Positions 45,431 to 57,384 of a stretch of DNA of 64,000 nt are shown piece by piece. The stretch is taken from assembly GCF_003255815.1 (NCBI RefSeq), contig NC_037674.1, forward strand, positions 22,804,286-22,868,285. The letters are read 5' to 3'. The position numbers and the translations under genes were made by a program. This DNA is from Theropithecus gelada. Taxonomy: Eukaryota; Chordata; Mammalia; Primates; Cercopithecidae. The notes below the pieces were generated by a model. That model was given only the letters and a program-made list of their open reading frames with translations. It did no database searches and was not told where the DNA came from. How positions within the stretch are numbered: position 1 is the first letter of the stretch; the number at the start of each line of letters is the position of its first letter.

Positions 45431-45720
45431 GTATGTAGAGTACCAAATATGTGTCAGCACCCAGTCCTTGCAGAGATAAAGGAGAAATGTATCATGGGAT
45501 CTTGGTCTAAAGGAGTTTTCAATTCAGTTGGAATGTCAAGACTTGCATATATTAGATAATTACCAAACAACATAAGACGGCCAGAATGCAAAGGTGCAGT
45601 GTGAGGTGCAACAGTAAGTGCCACAGGAAATCAGGAAGAGCAGAGACTGTGGGTGAGCTTACAGGGGTGCTTGTGGATAAATGGGGCTTGAGCTAAGCAT
45701 GGAGGGCAGGGAGTGCTAGT
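45431..45720 (-). mobile_element. L2 3' part, antisense
   Basis: 'gtaccaaatatgtgtcagca', 'aggagttttcaattcagttg', 'ataattaccaaacaacataa' and 'gggcttgagctaagcatgga' follow a reversed L2. Opposite in direction to the LINE just before it. Confidence 0.75.
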
Positions 45721-46264
45721 GGGCCTGGAAGAGTGATGATGCTTTTCCTTGAATGGGAGCAGGGAGACTCATCTATGGACCTCTCATCTCCTTCAACACT
45801 ACCTTCCATATGGCACTTGGTTCTTAAAGGGATGAATAAGATCCATAAATACTTTATTTTTATGACTTAGATTAATGTGATATTAATACCTTGCTAGAAT
45901 TAACAAAGTACATTATAACCTAATTTATGAGATGAAAATCTGCATGTATAATAGGTATTCACAAGTGCCACCTTCTGAATGAATGCCAACATGTAAAGTT
46001 TCAAATTTCCTTCAGTTTTCAATGGTGCCCATGAAACCACCTTTTCAATTACACATGCTGTTGTTGGAGCTCCTGCTTTGCAATTAAGTGTTCTTCTTTC
46101 AGGGCTGCCTTGGGGAGAATTGTGAAGGAGGTGGAGTTGGTTTGGGGCAATTCTTCATACTTATTGGGAATTCCTTCAGCATCAGTTTAATCTGTGTCCT
46201 TGTTCTGTTTGAAGATCACCACCCTGGCACTTCATGCAGAAAAAGCTTCAACTTCCCAGATTTA
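45721..46264. other. Unassigned stretch
   Basis: No gene or repeat recognised. Confidence 0.5.
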
Positions 46265-46450
46265 TAGTTTACAATTTTAACAGTGGCAAGTGCTCACAAA
46301 TCATCTAACCTAATTCCTTCATCTTTACAGTTGAAAGGGCAGACACCTAGAGATGTAGCATGACTTGACCAGGATTGCACAGTTGGCCAGCCGTATAACC
46401 TCTATTGGATCCCACATCTCCTGCTTCTCAGATCAGTTTTCACTACCCCC
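46265..46450 (-). repeat. MIR-type SINE, antisense
   Basis: 'aaatcatctaacctaattcc', 'acagttgaaagggcagacac', 'gcatgacttgaccaggattg' and 'cacagttggccagccgtata' follow the reversed MIR layout. Confidence 0.7.
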
Positions 46451-48615
46451 ATCCTGCCACATGTATTAGGCTGCTCCTATATCTTGACACTATTGTCTCT
46501 CCTTTCCCTCCTCCGTAGAGCTGGCCTGTAATATATCCCTTCAGAAACTTATATGTGATTCATTAAGACAACAATGGTGATTTCTGTTAAGATGAATACC
46601 TAATAGGTTTCCAAGATAACAGTTTTTTGGAGGGGTAGAGAGGAAATCAAGGGAGCTGAGTAGGATTCCAATTAATCCTAAAATTTGACTTTAATGGTGA
46701 GGAGTCTAGGATCTCTGGTAGATGGGAGTAGGAGATCATTGAAAGCAAGAAGGGCTTTTGGCACCCCTCAGGCCGCATGTGCTGTGTGAGCCATTGCAGT
46801 CTGAAATGTGCACTGCATTGTTTAGGACTGCACCACCTCTCCTGGGAAAGCAGCTTGCCTGACCTCGGTGAGAAAAAGTTTTAGTCTTATTGACTGTTAC
46901 ATTATTTAAATGCCAAGTGTTCGAGGTTAGGCCTATTGCCTCACTTTTTTTCCTTTGAATCTGACCCTGATTTTAGGCTGTAATTAAAGTGTATTGAACT
47001 TTTAGTCAACACCCGCACATGTAAATGCTGATGCCAATACATATGCTGACCACCACTTCACTAGCTACAAGCGCAGTGCTTTAGATGTGCTGTTAGGGTA
47101 TCAAGCAGTGGTTACCATCAGGTGTGCTGCACAGCACAACTCTAGAGGGTGCTATTTATGTTGTGATTTGCTGCACCTTTCCCATATTGCATATGGTACC
47201 CTCTTCAACTGAGCAGTTGTGATCTGCAGAGCAGTAAGCAGTGGCTCAGATTAATATTCTTTATTTCTTCTGCATGTGTGCTCATGATAGAGAAAATGAC
47301 CATGCATCGTGCTCAATATCCACACAGTTAAACCATCAACAACAGGGGGATCCAGGGGGCAATGAGTGTAAAGGGTCAGATGCCCGGTATCTGTGTAGTC
47401 CTGACAGGTGGGCAGAGTGCAGAAATACAAGATCATCATGCAGACAGACATGTAGACAGGCAGTGTCAGGAGACACTGGCAATTCCAGGTTTGGGGAAAG
47501 GATTCCCGTTTTGCAGGCAGATGCTTTAGATGTCAGAAGAATAATGGCTGAGACTATTCTTAAAAGGCCTAGAATCCTGGATAGTTACCACATTGGGGAC
47601 CTGGATGCAAAGGACCAAGACAAAGACTGTGAAGCCACCACTGGGGCACAAGGTGGGAAGCTGATCTCAGAAACAAGACACAAGCTCATTTATAGAACTG
47701 GGTCATACAGTCTGACAGAATTGGTGACTATGGTGATTTGCCTCTGAGTCAACTAACTGTTGAAGCACATATCTTTAAGTCCTTGTGATTAAAGACAGGA
47801 TTGGTGCTAGATCCTGGGGCAGGGATTAGTCTGTAGGTGGGAGAAATGTGTGGGAGAGGTGGCCATGAGAGCACAAACCAAGGCAGGCCTCAACAGATAC
47901 CTTTTGCACTGTCACTCCCCAATGATGCATAAAAGGCTGTCATTACCCCCAGGAGGTGGTACGTTCTCAACTGTCAATAGCTTCTGAAAAGGTATAGGTA
48001 AATTCATGGATGAAAGACCCAGAGTGAACTATTAATAGAAATGGGGAAATTATGGGGCATACACTTAACCTTTGGGTGGATACTGGGGAATAACAGTCTT
48101 CTCCCCTGAAAAAAAGTGACCCCCATCATCTGAGATGGAACAGAGGCAGAATGGATTTGTATCTGTGATACATATGTATCGTGTATCTATAAGTTACATT
48201 ATAATGTTAATGTTTATGCTACTAGTAGCCCACTTCTGTGTATACATCAAAATGTATATTCACATATGTATATACTCTGGCTGATTTGTCATGCAGTCTT
48301 ATAATGCTAATCTCTATTCCACTACAATTTCCTTGAAGAGAGTACCTAACCATCTGTAGTCCTAAATAAGCAGAGAGCCTACAGCTTTGCCCTTCCTCGG
48401 TCTTGGGAACTGCAGCCGGCCTTAGGCATGGGTAGAATGGAACCATGTATTCCAGGAAAGCAGACCAATCAAAAGCAATCTAAACGCCTATTAACAGGGT
48501 AGCAGTTAGAGAAAGGAAGGGTACCAAAGGGAGAAATCTGCAACAGAAGCTTGGCCAGATGGAATGAGCAGGTTTGAGAGGTTGATCCAAGATAGATTCC
48601 CAAGGGCAATAGATG

Positions 48616-48617
<2 letters not shown>
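46451..48617. other. Unassigned stretch; contains 168-codon ORF
   Basis: No named repeat recognised. 46880-47000 is repeat-free, with 'ctgtaattaaagtgtattga'. The open frame 47241-47747 (168 codons, plus) is the second longest here. It is hydrophilic, with a central Cys-rich run, and I recognise no family. Probably chance or part of an unnamed old repeat. Confidence 0.5.

Positions 48618-48657
<40 letters not shown>
48618..48657. repeat. (GT)20 microsatellite
   Basis: Perfect GT run of 40 bases. The minus-strand Thr/His reading frames come from it. Confidence 0.98.
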
Positions 48658-48660
<3 letters not shown>

Positions 48661-49194
48661 TTGTTTTTCTTGAAGCATATCAAGCTAAGCTCAGCAGTTC
48701 AGGATACCAAACCAGTCATATGGGTAAGATTCGTAGGTGTTTCTTCTCTATAACTTCTATATTGTTTAGGCAAGTACTTACTCATTGTAATGCTCATTGT
48801 TGAATGCATTAATAAATGCTTGTGCTGCTGCCTCAAATGGATGTTTGCCCTGGACCTGTTTCAACAAATCCTATAGGGACTCCAAGTCGTTGACCATTCA
48901 CAGGATAATCCTTGAAGAGGGATGCAGCTCCACCATAGAAACTGAAATTCTAGAGGGTGGAAAACTGTACTTTCATACCCACTCTGCATTTGTCCACAAG
49001 TCATTGCGAAAGGGACAGTGTGGTCTCGTTACTTTTATGAGTGAGATGTGGTATGGGAGACTTGGAGGAGAATCCAAACACTCAGTCCACAGGAACTGCT
49101 TCCAGCAAAATTTGAGAAATAATTCCCTTTCGAGGCTTCCTCTATGTTTTTTCCTGGGGGCAAGAGACTCTCTTAGAGCAACACCAGGAAGTGA
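48658..49194. other. Unassigned stretch
   Basis: No gene recognised. The 154-codon frame at 48797-49261 runs into the L2 and its last residues are L2-derived. Confidence 0.5.
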
Positions 49195-49756
49195 GCCAGT
49201 TGGAGTGCCACAGGGCCACGATTGGTCTATTCCTTTCTATGTGCATTCACTCTCTGGGTGATCTCATCCAGTTTCATGGTTTCATATATCTTATGTCAAC
49301 CACTGCCACATTCATATCTCCAGGTCAGCTCTGTCTTCCAGGTTCCAAATTTTGCCTCCTTCACATCACCAGATGTATTATGGACAAATGAAAATTCCTA
49401 ACCTACCTCCCAAACCGTGTCTCATTTGCAGCATTCCCCATTTCAGTTGATTGCCAAGTCTTTTTTCTGCTGCTTTAGTCAAATACTTCAGCATAGTTTT
49501 GGTTCTTCTCCTTCTATCACACACAACTTCTGGTCCATCAGAAGACTATGAAAGCTATATCTTCAAAACATGTCCATAGTCTAACTGCTTCCACTGACAC
49601 TTTCTTGACCCAAGTCCTCCTGTTTTCTTGCCTTTATTACAGTAGTCTCCTCACTGGCCTCCCAATTTCTCTTCCCTGGCCATAGTCTATTCTCAACACT
49701 TGCCAAAGCTTTCAGTGGATCCTCACTGCATTCAGAGTAAAAGTCCCTTACAATGG
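49195..49756 (+). mobile_element. L2 ORF2 3' part (segment 1)
   Basis: Carries frameshifted relics of the L2 reverse transcriptase: 'GVPQGHD' near 49200 and 'SLGDLIQFHGF' near 49252 in another frame. It is followed by 'cagtagtctcctcactggcc' and 'cctcactgcattcagagtaa', standard L2 wording. Dead copy. Confidence 0.87.
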
Positions 49757-49913
49757 TCAGAAATCCTCCTGCTCAAAATATGTTCCAGGCAGCAGCAGCA
49801 CCAGAGGCAGTAGATTAGAGATACAGAAGCTCAGCCTCAGACCAAGTGGATATGACTTTCCTTTTCACTTGATCTCAATTAATGTATATACACTTGAAAG
49901 TTGAAGATCAGTG
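49757..49913 (-). mobile_element. MER5-type hAT insertion in L2
   Basis: 'atgttccaggcagcagcagc', 'gagatacagaagctcagcct' and 'gttgaagatcagtgg' follow a MER5 element. L2 reads 'cttacaatggtc' before it and 'tataagccccacatgatctg' after it, as expected for an insertion. Confidence 0.72.
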
Positions 49914-50462
49914 GTCTATAAGCCCCACATGATCTGTGTACTTACTATTCTTTTATCTCATCTCCTACCCCCATTCTTTCCCTTGTATTCGCCTGGCAGA
50001 GTTCACATTGGCCTCCCCGACTTTCTCAAATATGATTGGCATGCTCTTGACTTAGGGCTTTTTCATTGGCGGCTGTTCCCTCTGCCTAAATGACCATCCT
50101 CCAACCATCAATATCACTAACTCCCTCACCTCCTTCAAGCCTTTGTTGAAATATCACCTTCTCAAAGAGGCCTATTAATAAGCCAGAATACCCGATTCCT
50201 CTTGTCCTCTTGTTAACTACCTCTCGCTCCACGTACCTCATCTCCATATCTGTCTTCTGTTACTTTTTTCCTTAGCTTTTATCACCTACTGATGTATTAT
50301 ATATTTTAGTTATTATGTCTGTTTTTATCTGTTTTCCCACTGCCCCCTTCCATGAAAGTCAGCTCCACCAGGACTTTCAGTGATATATGTGAAGTGCCTA
50401 AAATCACCTTTCGTACATAGTAGGCTCTCAATAAATACTTGTTGAATAAATTGATGAATGAA
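49914..50462 (+). mobile_element. L2 3' end (segment 2)
   Basis: 'ctgttccctctgcctaaatg', 'cacctccttcaagcctttgt', 'gaaatatcaccttctcaaag' and 'ctctcaataaatacttgttg' then 'aataaattgatgaatgaa' reach the true L2 3' terminus with its short tandem tail. Confidence 0.93.
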
Positions 50463-53400
50463 ATAGAGATATTCTGTCACCTGATGCTTTGAGAAGAGTG
50501 CATATAAATTTTTGTAACAACCCTTCTGAAACAGTAGGAATGTTTTTCCCTCCCAGAGGAAGTACAAAGGTCTGAAAGAAGGTGGGAAGACCCCCTCCTG
50601 GAGGCAGCCCTCAGCAAAGGCGGAGTTTGTGGAAAGCGTTTCCTTTCCCCTTGGAGAATATTTGAGGAACAATGTTAGCATCTTCCTAAAATACGATCTG
50701 GCATTTGGAGCATATGTCTCCCGCTAGTAAAAGGCATGAGCCCTGCATGGTTCAACTTTTCAATGAGGCTGCCTTACGACATTTTAATATATTTTGACTC
50801 TGTAGGCCAGATATGGAGCAGAACCAACAAATAGGGCAATTACCTTTCAAAAAATACACTTTTCTCACTATGCAGTCATTCTCCCAACCCTTTTTCACAG
50901 CCAAAGCTGTAATTTGGGTGGGTCTGAAAAGGATGACAGAGGTAGTTACTTTTGGAAACCAGAGAACCACACTTCAAATTATGGTTGGCTGCAGAACTAA
51001 GCCTTAGACTTATAAGCTCTTATAGGATTCTGTTTGCACGGTTGTTCCCATTGAACCATGTGGAATGGATGACTTTTGCTATGGGAGCAACATTGTTGTT
51101 TATAATGACTCTGCACACCCTGGTTTCTGGAGTGCCAGATTAATTTTGTAGCCATGGTGACTTACATTGGCACCTAGTTACCTCAGTGTAAACTTAGCTC
51201 ATTAGCATGCTGAACCTCCAGGTACTTTTGTTCAGTTTCACCAAATAAGTAGCCAGGCCTTAAAGTAACTTAAATGCAATTACAAAAGAATCTTTTGGAA
51301 TGAAATGGTGAATACTGTCTATTTGCTCCCCAAAGATCATGGCAGCCCATGGCACATCAAAGTGACATAGTCAACTTACTTTTCAATGCTATTGATCATC
51401 TAGTTTTGAATTTAACCATTACTGTCAAACTGAGTGGATTTAACAAAAGCCTAATTTACTATCTGATCAATTTGTTGTACCTTTCCAGGATATAAGAGGA
51501 AGCCTTGAATGATAATTGCTCAGAGCTCTTCCCCATTACTGCCCTATGGATGGGCAACTAAGGGACAGAAAAGCCCCTTCAGTGTCCTTGATGGGGACAC
51601 TGAATTAATATGTATCATAGTAGTGTGCCCTCAGCTGCAGCTCAGTGAGGTGCCTCACTTCTTAGAAGAAATTACTTGAAAGAGGACATCATTAAAGTGA
51701 TGCGTATTGATGAGTCATAAGATTTGCTCATAAATACCAAGTGCCAAAATATTCTCCTAGAGCTAATCCAGAGCCTGGTGTCCCCAGGGTGTCGAGGAGT
51801 CCAGACTCAAAAGTAGCTGTTTTGAATAATTCTTTTTTTTTTTTTTGTAAAAAGAAGAATTGATTTAAAAATATAAACTTTAAGTGCCCAATAAGAGTTA
51901 ACGCTTATTGACAGATGTGCTGAACTGAAGCAGTTTCCTTGAGTGCAGAGAGCTGCTTTCTAGAGAAACATGATTTTCAGGAGTCCGTGCTAGTCTCTCA
52001 TTTTGTAGCTTCTAGCTGCACTTCTAGGAAAAGTAATACCTGGGACAGTGGAGTTTTTAGTTCTTTAGCTGTACAATGAATGGGAAATGAGCTGTCATCC
52101 ATTACCCTTAGGTCTTCAGGGGAAGTACTTCCCTGGGAGGCGGTTGTATGGCTGCCCCTGAATCCCTGACTGCCTGATTTTTCCATTGTGATCAGTTACT
52201 GCTTTGAAAACCAGGAGTTTTCAAAGTGGATGTGTTGGAAATTAGATCATATATTCTCAGACTAGAAGGCAGATGTCTTCGAGGTCTCTCTGAAATCCCC
52301 CTACTTGAAGGACTCTGGCGTGAGAGCTGAGTGTGTGTGACTGTGAGTGTGTGTGTGGAGGGGGGGAACCTATTTGCTCCTCTCTATGCATTCATTACAC
52401 ATCTATATTGTAGTCTAAAAAGTGTAGTGAATTCTATTTCAAGCTTCCTTTTTCATTTTTAAATATATCTCAGGAAACAGACTGGGAACAAAATATAACC
52501 TGAAAAAATAAAGATGGCGTTTTTGTTTTTGTTGGTCGTGTCCTTGCTTATTTGTTTCCTCTTTCTTCCTTCCCACTCAGGAAATCTTTACCTGGGAGGG
52601 AACTTTTCTTCTGACCTTGGAATATTCTTAGCTGCTGTATTTCCTTCATGCCACTTTTTGTTTGTTTGTTTGTTTAAGCAAAGTGGCCTCCACCCAATGT
52701 TTCTGGGTCCTCACTCTGAACTTTTATAACCCTCAATAGACTGACTTCTACCCTTAACAAGTAATGAAACGGCTTTAACCAGCATTAACAAATTGGGGAG
52801 CTGTCTTTTCTCAATCTTCTGGAAATGTCTCCTCTGTTGGCTTCATGCTTTTCTCCCCCTGATGAGTCATTTGGCCCACCCTGACCCACTGTTTTGTTCC
52901 TTTTTTCCAAGCTGGGCCACACCAACTTATTTCAAAAACAGACTGACCTGAGTGCATGGCTTGCTTCAGCTTTCTTTGACAAGTACTATGTCCTGAACTT
53001 CTTAGAACTCATTAAATGTCGATAATGGGAGAGAGATTAGGACAACTGCAGCTTCCAGGGATAAGGCTATTTATTTACATTTTAAACTGGAATTACATGT
53101 GCATTTGTGGGGCTATGATTTAGAGCACAGAATAGGAATTTAATTTTTAATAATGAGGAAAAAATAGGAAATACAAGGACAGAAGGGAGTGAGAGACAGA
53201 GCAGAGAAGGAGCTATTTAAGCTAGAGAAACCCTGGAAGAAATCTAAGTGGCGAAATATAGGATAAGGCTTTGTCTTATCTATTTGCTAAAGGATCATGA
53301 GGATGGGAAGCTCTTTGGTTCACTCTCTTTTAGACGAAAAATTGAACAGTGGTGCATCATTTAAGAGCAGGGATACACTCTAAGAAATGTGGTATTAGGC

Positions 53401-53857
53401 GATTTTGTCTTAGTGCAAACATCATAGAATGTGCTTATACCAACCTAAATGGTATAGCCCATTGCTCCTCGGCTACAAACCTGTATAGCAAGTTACTGTA
53501 CCGAATATTGTAGGCAATTTTAGAACAATGGTAAGTATTTGTATATATGAATATATCTAAACATGGAAAAGGTATAGCAAAAATATGATTTAATGGATAA
53601 AAATTGATATACCTATATAGGACATTTACCGTGAATGAAGCTTGCTGGACTGGACATTGCTCTGGGTCAGTGAGTGAGTGGTGAATGATTATCAATATCA
53701 TTGTCTTCCACCTCCACATCTTGTCCCATTGGAAAGCCTTCAGGGGCAATAACAGACATGAAGCTGCCTTCTCTTAGGATAACAATGCTTTCTTCTGGAA
53801 TACCACCTGAAGGACCTGCCTGAGGCTGTTTTACAGTTAATTTTTTTTAATAAGTAG
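50463..53857. other. Unassigned 3.4-kb stretch, no transposons recognised
   Basis: Longest span in the window without a repeat I can name. Contains a T run at about 51833-51846 and an imperfect TG run at 52331-52358. 51620-51750 holds 'attgatgagtcataag', an AP-1/MAF-like site. No exon evidence. Confidence 0.5.
51000..51540. promoter_or_regulatory. Possible conserved regulatory stretch
   Basis: Repeat-free, with SOX-like 'aacattgttgtttataatga', 'cattagcatgctgaac', 'gcaattacaaaag' and 'atctgatcaatttgttg'. Inference from word content and lack of repeats only. Confidence 0.22.
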
Positions 53858-53887
53858 AAGGAGTACATTCTGTAATAATGATAAAGG
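53858..53887 (-). mobile_element. Old DNA transposon (segment 1)
   Basis: 'aaggagtacattctgtaata' then 'atgataaa' matches the same repeat that resumes after the Alu. See 54061-54370. Confidence 0.55.
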
Positions 53888-54060
53888 CCGGGCTCATGCC
53901 TATAATCCTAGCACTTTGGGAGGCCGAGGCAGGTGGATCACTTGAGGTCAGGAATTTGAAACCAGCCTGGCCAACATGGTGAAACCCTGTCTCTACTAAA
54001 AATACAAAAAAATTAGCCAGGTGTGGTGGTCAAAAGCAAAAAAATAAATAAATAAATAAA
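53888..54060 (+). mobile_element. Alu left half only, with its own A-rich tail
   Basis: Begins 'aaaggccgggctcatgccta' (with about 12 bases of the usual start missing), runs through 'gtctctactaaaaatacaaa' to 'ggtgtggtggt', then passes directly into 'caaaagcaaaaaaa' and (AAAT)n. The right monomer is absent. Confidence 0.9.
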
Positions 54061-54370
54061 CATTAAAAAATAATAATAAAATGTATCGTGTAATAAATAC
54101 ATAAACCAGAATGTAGTTATTTAATACCATTATCAAGTATTGTGTACTACACATAATTGTATGTGTCAGACTTTGTACAAAGGCAGCACAGTAGGCTTGT
54201 TTACACCGGCATCACCACAAACATGTGAGTAATGCATTGCGATAGGACATTTTGATAGCTAGGGCATCACTAGGTAACAGAAATTCTTCAGCTCCGTTAT
54301 AATCTCATGCAACCACTGATATATATGCAGTCCATCATTGACCAAAATATTATGAAGAGCTTTACTGTAA
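54061..54370 (-). mobile_element. Old DNA transposon (segment 2)
   Basis: 'aatacataaaccagaatgta', 'cattatcaagtattgtgtac', 'ggcttgtttacaccggcatc', 'gagtaatgcattgcgatagg' and 'gctccgttataatctcatgc' belong to a well-known mammalian DNA transposon of Tigger/mariner look, here reversed. I do not name the family with certainty. CpGs of the remembered consensus have mostly decayed to TG/CA. Confidence 0.75.
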
Positions 54371-56339
54371 TTGTTTATACAGATGACAATCAGAAGCTTA
54401 AGGGGAAATCTAGTAATCACTAGTTTGTGGAAACCAAGTTTTATTCCATAAACAACATCAGGACAGCAAAATATGACTTGAAAACATGAGACTAGACAGG
54501 CCATAATCAGTAATAAATCATTGTCCAAAGTGCCATTTACAAAACCCAGGTGCACCTACTTGCCCAGAGATGTAGCTTCTGACCTGAGACCGGGTCACAT
54601 CCCCTCCCTGACTTTCACTGTAGTTGCTGTATGGTTACAAGTGACAGTGAACAATGTGTAAGGCTCTCATTCGATGTGATGGCTCACTCTGCTGCTGCCA
54701 TTTATATCATATCAGTGCCTGCCCTTTCCTTCCTTTTGGGGAAGTGGCAAGGATGATTGATGTGAGGCCTATGAAGTTCCTTGAGCTTCTTGGGAGAAAT
54801 ACATGGTGTTGTCATTATCATCATCATCACAAAATGCTTGAATGTTTTCATGCCTTGCTTCGTGCTAGGATAGACCCTCTTTTCGCATTGGTTTCTCAGC
54901 CTATGCTAATCTTTCCTTGTGCAGCTGATCTTCCAAGTTCTTTCCTAAAGGGAATTAGGAAAGAGAGATGAAAGAGTCCTCATGAAGCAAGACCTTGAGA
55001 AAAATGATCAACAGAATCCTCAGGTCTCTGTGTGTCTGCGCATGCGCAGTTCTATTTCTCAATGATACCCGGGCTATTCTCATAAGGCCAGATAATGAAG
55101 AAACCACTGGCTGATACAAAATCAATTTTCCTTTGGTTTTAAAATACTTTAAGACTTACTCTAAAGAATTATGTCCTGGGAATTTATTTCACACGTATCA
55201 AATCGTAATTGTAAAGGAGTGCTATGAGGAAATTGAGATCCAAAACTGCTGAGTCCCTAGGCCCTGGGCCAGGGGCAGAGTGAGGAACAGGAATCAAGTC
55301 CCGTGTGACACAAAGTAATGCTGTTTTTTTTTCCCTCACTGCATCACAATTTCTCAACATGAGAGAACATAAGATAGGCAGAGATGTTTTAACGCCTTTT
55401 TACCCACATCCTGGACAACACCTACAGCAATATCACTGAGCTACCAAAAGTTTGAACTTAAAATTTTAACCTCCAATGCCACCTGTCAGAATACATTGCA
55501 AAAAAATAGGATTAGAGATACTTCACTGTGCATTGGTCTTCAGAAACTTCTGGAAGCTAGTTGTTTCTGAGAAGTATTCCATGAACACCTGTATTCTCAG
55601 CCACAAATGGCAGAGCCATGAGTGAATGGTGTGAGACAGAAGAGTTGAGGTTGAGAGGTTCAAAGATCAAATAGTGGGGGATTACAATGGAGAATGTAAC
55701 ATGAAGTACCAGGCACGTATGTTGGGGAACCCCAGCAAAGGGGTAGGGAGAGTGCCAGAAGGAGGCTAGAGTCTGGCAAAAGCATAGGTGCCTGTTTGTG
55801 GTGTCCTGCTGCCGGCCATGTTTTTGAGGCAGAAGAGAGTCTCCAAGAATTGAAGAGAAATCTTGGATTTTGTATTTCTTGAGCTTTAGTTACCCAGCTT
55901 CAGACAGGCTAGATGTTTCTGAAGATGGGTTGGGCTAGTAGAAAGTTGCCTTTTTTGTGTTGTTGGAACCAAAGTAGAACCACCTCCTCTCATAGGTGTT
56001 GGCTTGGAGGGCCTCGCTGACAAGATGGCGGTTGTGCCCTTCACAGCTCCATCTTGAGGAGATGTGGGTCAACATGGATTCATTCAGTTACGCATTCATT
56101 AACACAACCTGGCTGAACACAGGTTGCAGTGCTCTCCGATGGCACCTGGAAGGGAAGAGGTGTCATAAGTGAGTTGCCGGAGGGGCAGCGGTGGAAGCAG
56201 GGGCCTGTGTTCTATGGAAGCATCAGGCTCCACGGAACCTTGTAGAGAAGGCATTTTTCCCACCTAATATTGCTCAAGGTTAGGACACTTGCGTTTCTGA
56301 GAATTGCTTCTTCCCCTTCCCCAAATTCTGGACAATCTC
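54371..56339. other. Mostly unassigned stretch
   Basis: Apart from a MIR at 55225 nothing is named. 'gacaagatggcggttg' near 56019 is a YY1-like word. No exon evidence. Confidence 0.5.
55225..55350 (-). repeat. MIR SINE, antisense
   Basis: 'gaaattgagatccaaaactg', 'ggcagagtgaggaacaggaa' and 'tcaagtcccgtgtgacacaa' follow the reversed MIR. Confidence 0.68.
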
Positions 56340-56465
56340 TTCAAGTAAAATATAAACTCCTCTAGGACCTGCCTGCCTTGTGTCCGCTTCTACTTGCCCT
56401 GTGCCTATGTCAGATTTGGCACATGGCAGACATTCAACAGATGTTCCTTGAATAAATGGATGACT
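56340..56465 (+). mobile_element. L2 3' end
   Basis: 'aaaatataaactcctctagg', 'ttggcacatggcagacattc' and 'aacagatgttccttgaataa' then 'atggatga' give the L2 terminus. Confidence 0.75.
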
Positions 56466-57014
56466 CCTACCGTGGTCATTGCATCATGCTGTTTTAGAAG
56501 GAACTTCCTACAACACCATTTTAGATAACAATCTCCTTAGAACAGTGGACAATAATACTTTGTTCTAGATTTCTAAAACCGTTCCTTTGAACTAGGAAAC
56601 AAACATACCATAAAGATTCATTAGCAGTAATGCCCTTTAAGGGAACTATATCACTTTATCTACCAGCAATCTGATTGTACTTGACCAAGCTTCCAAACCA
56701 CAGGTAGATACGCCCAGCTCTGTGGGCACCAGATCAAGTATACTCATATCCTGCAGAGCTGACACGAAACCAGGAGATTCCACGCACTTGGAGTTTAGAG
56801 GGAGTCTCAGAATGTCTTAGGCTTTTTAAAAAAATGCAAAGGACTTGTAATTACATTTCAAACTCATGGCTATTCAATGTTTTAAGTATGTAAATCTATA
56901 TAAGAAATATTTTTTATGTATGAACTATAGGATATTCTCTGAAATATGCTGGCACCATGCATTTCTCCCTTATACCATTTCCTACAATTATGAATCATAT
57001 GTCTTATTTTTGGT
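56466..57014. other. Unassigned stretch
   Basis: No gene or repeat recognised. Confidence 0.5.
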
Positions 57015-57130
57015 CTGATTTCCCTATCAGTCTATAAACTCCATGAGGTAATATACCTGGCCTGTCTCATTTACACTCTATCTGGAAGGCAGACATAGAG
57101 TCTCAATACTCATTCATTGAATGAAAAATA
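57015..57130 (+). mobile_element. L2 3' end
   Basis: 'cagtctataaactccatgag', 'gtctcatttacactctatct' and 'tcattcattgaatgaaaaat' follow the L2 end. Confidence 0.65.
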
Positions 57131-57384
57131 AATTAAAAGGCAGGTGAGTAAGCATCCTTTCAAGAATTTTTAATGTTTTATTTCCTCTAAATGAGGAAGC
57201 CAAAGGGGGTCTTTAGAAGGCATGAGTGGTGGTCTCAACAAGTGATGATGGAGCCCACCCACTATAGTGAGAGGATATGGTGTTAGTGACACTGCCTTTG
57301 TGGCCTTTGTGTGGTCTCTTTTGTTCACCATGGTCCCTTCTTCATGATGGCAGATGGGCAGAATCAGGGAAGGAAAGCATGTCA

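Noticed and set aside
44983..45438. 151-codon plus-strand frame
   Set aside because: Almost entirely inside the MER1B-type transposon, with LINE flanks. No protein family.
2647..48657. CRISPR-like or direct-repeat array
   Set aside because: All repeated short tracts are simple microsatellites. The window is clearly primate nuclear DNA.
48797..49261. 154-codon plus-strand frame
   Set aside because: Its C-terminal part is L2 reverse-transcriptase debris. The rest has no recognisable domain.
56019..56034. YY1-like word 'caagatggcgg' as promoter evidence
   Set aside because: A single motif with no CpG island, transcript start context or downstream exon.
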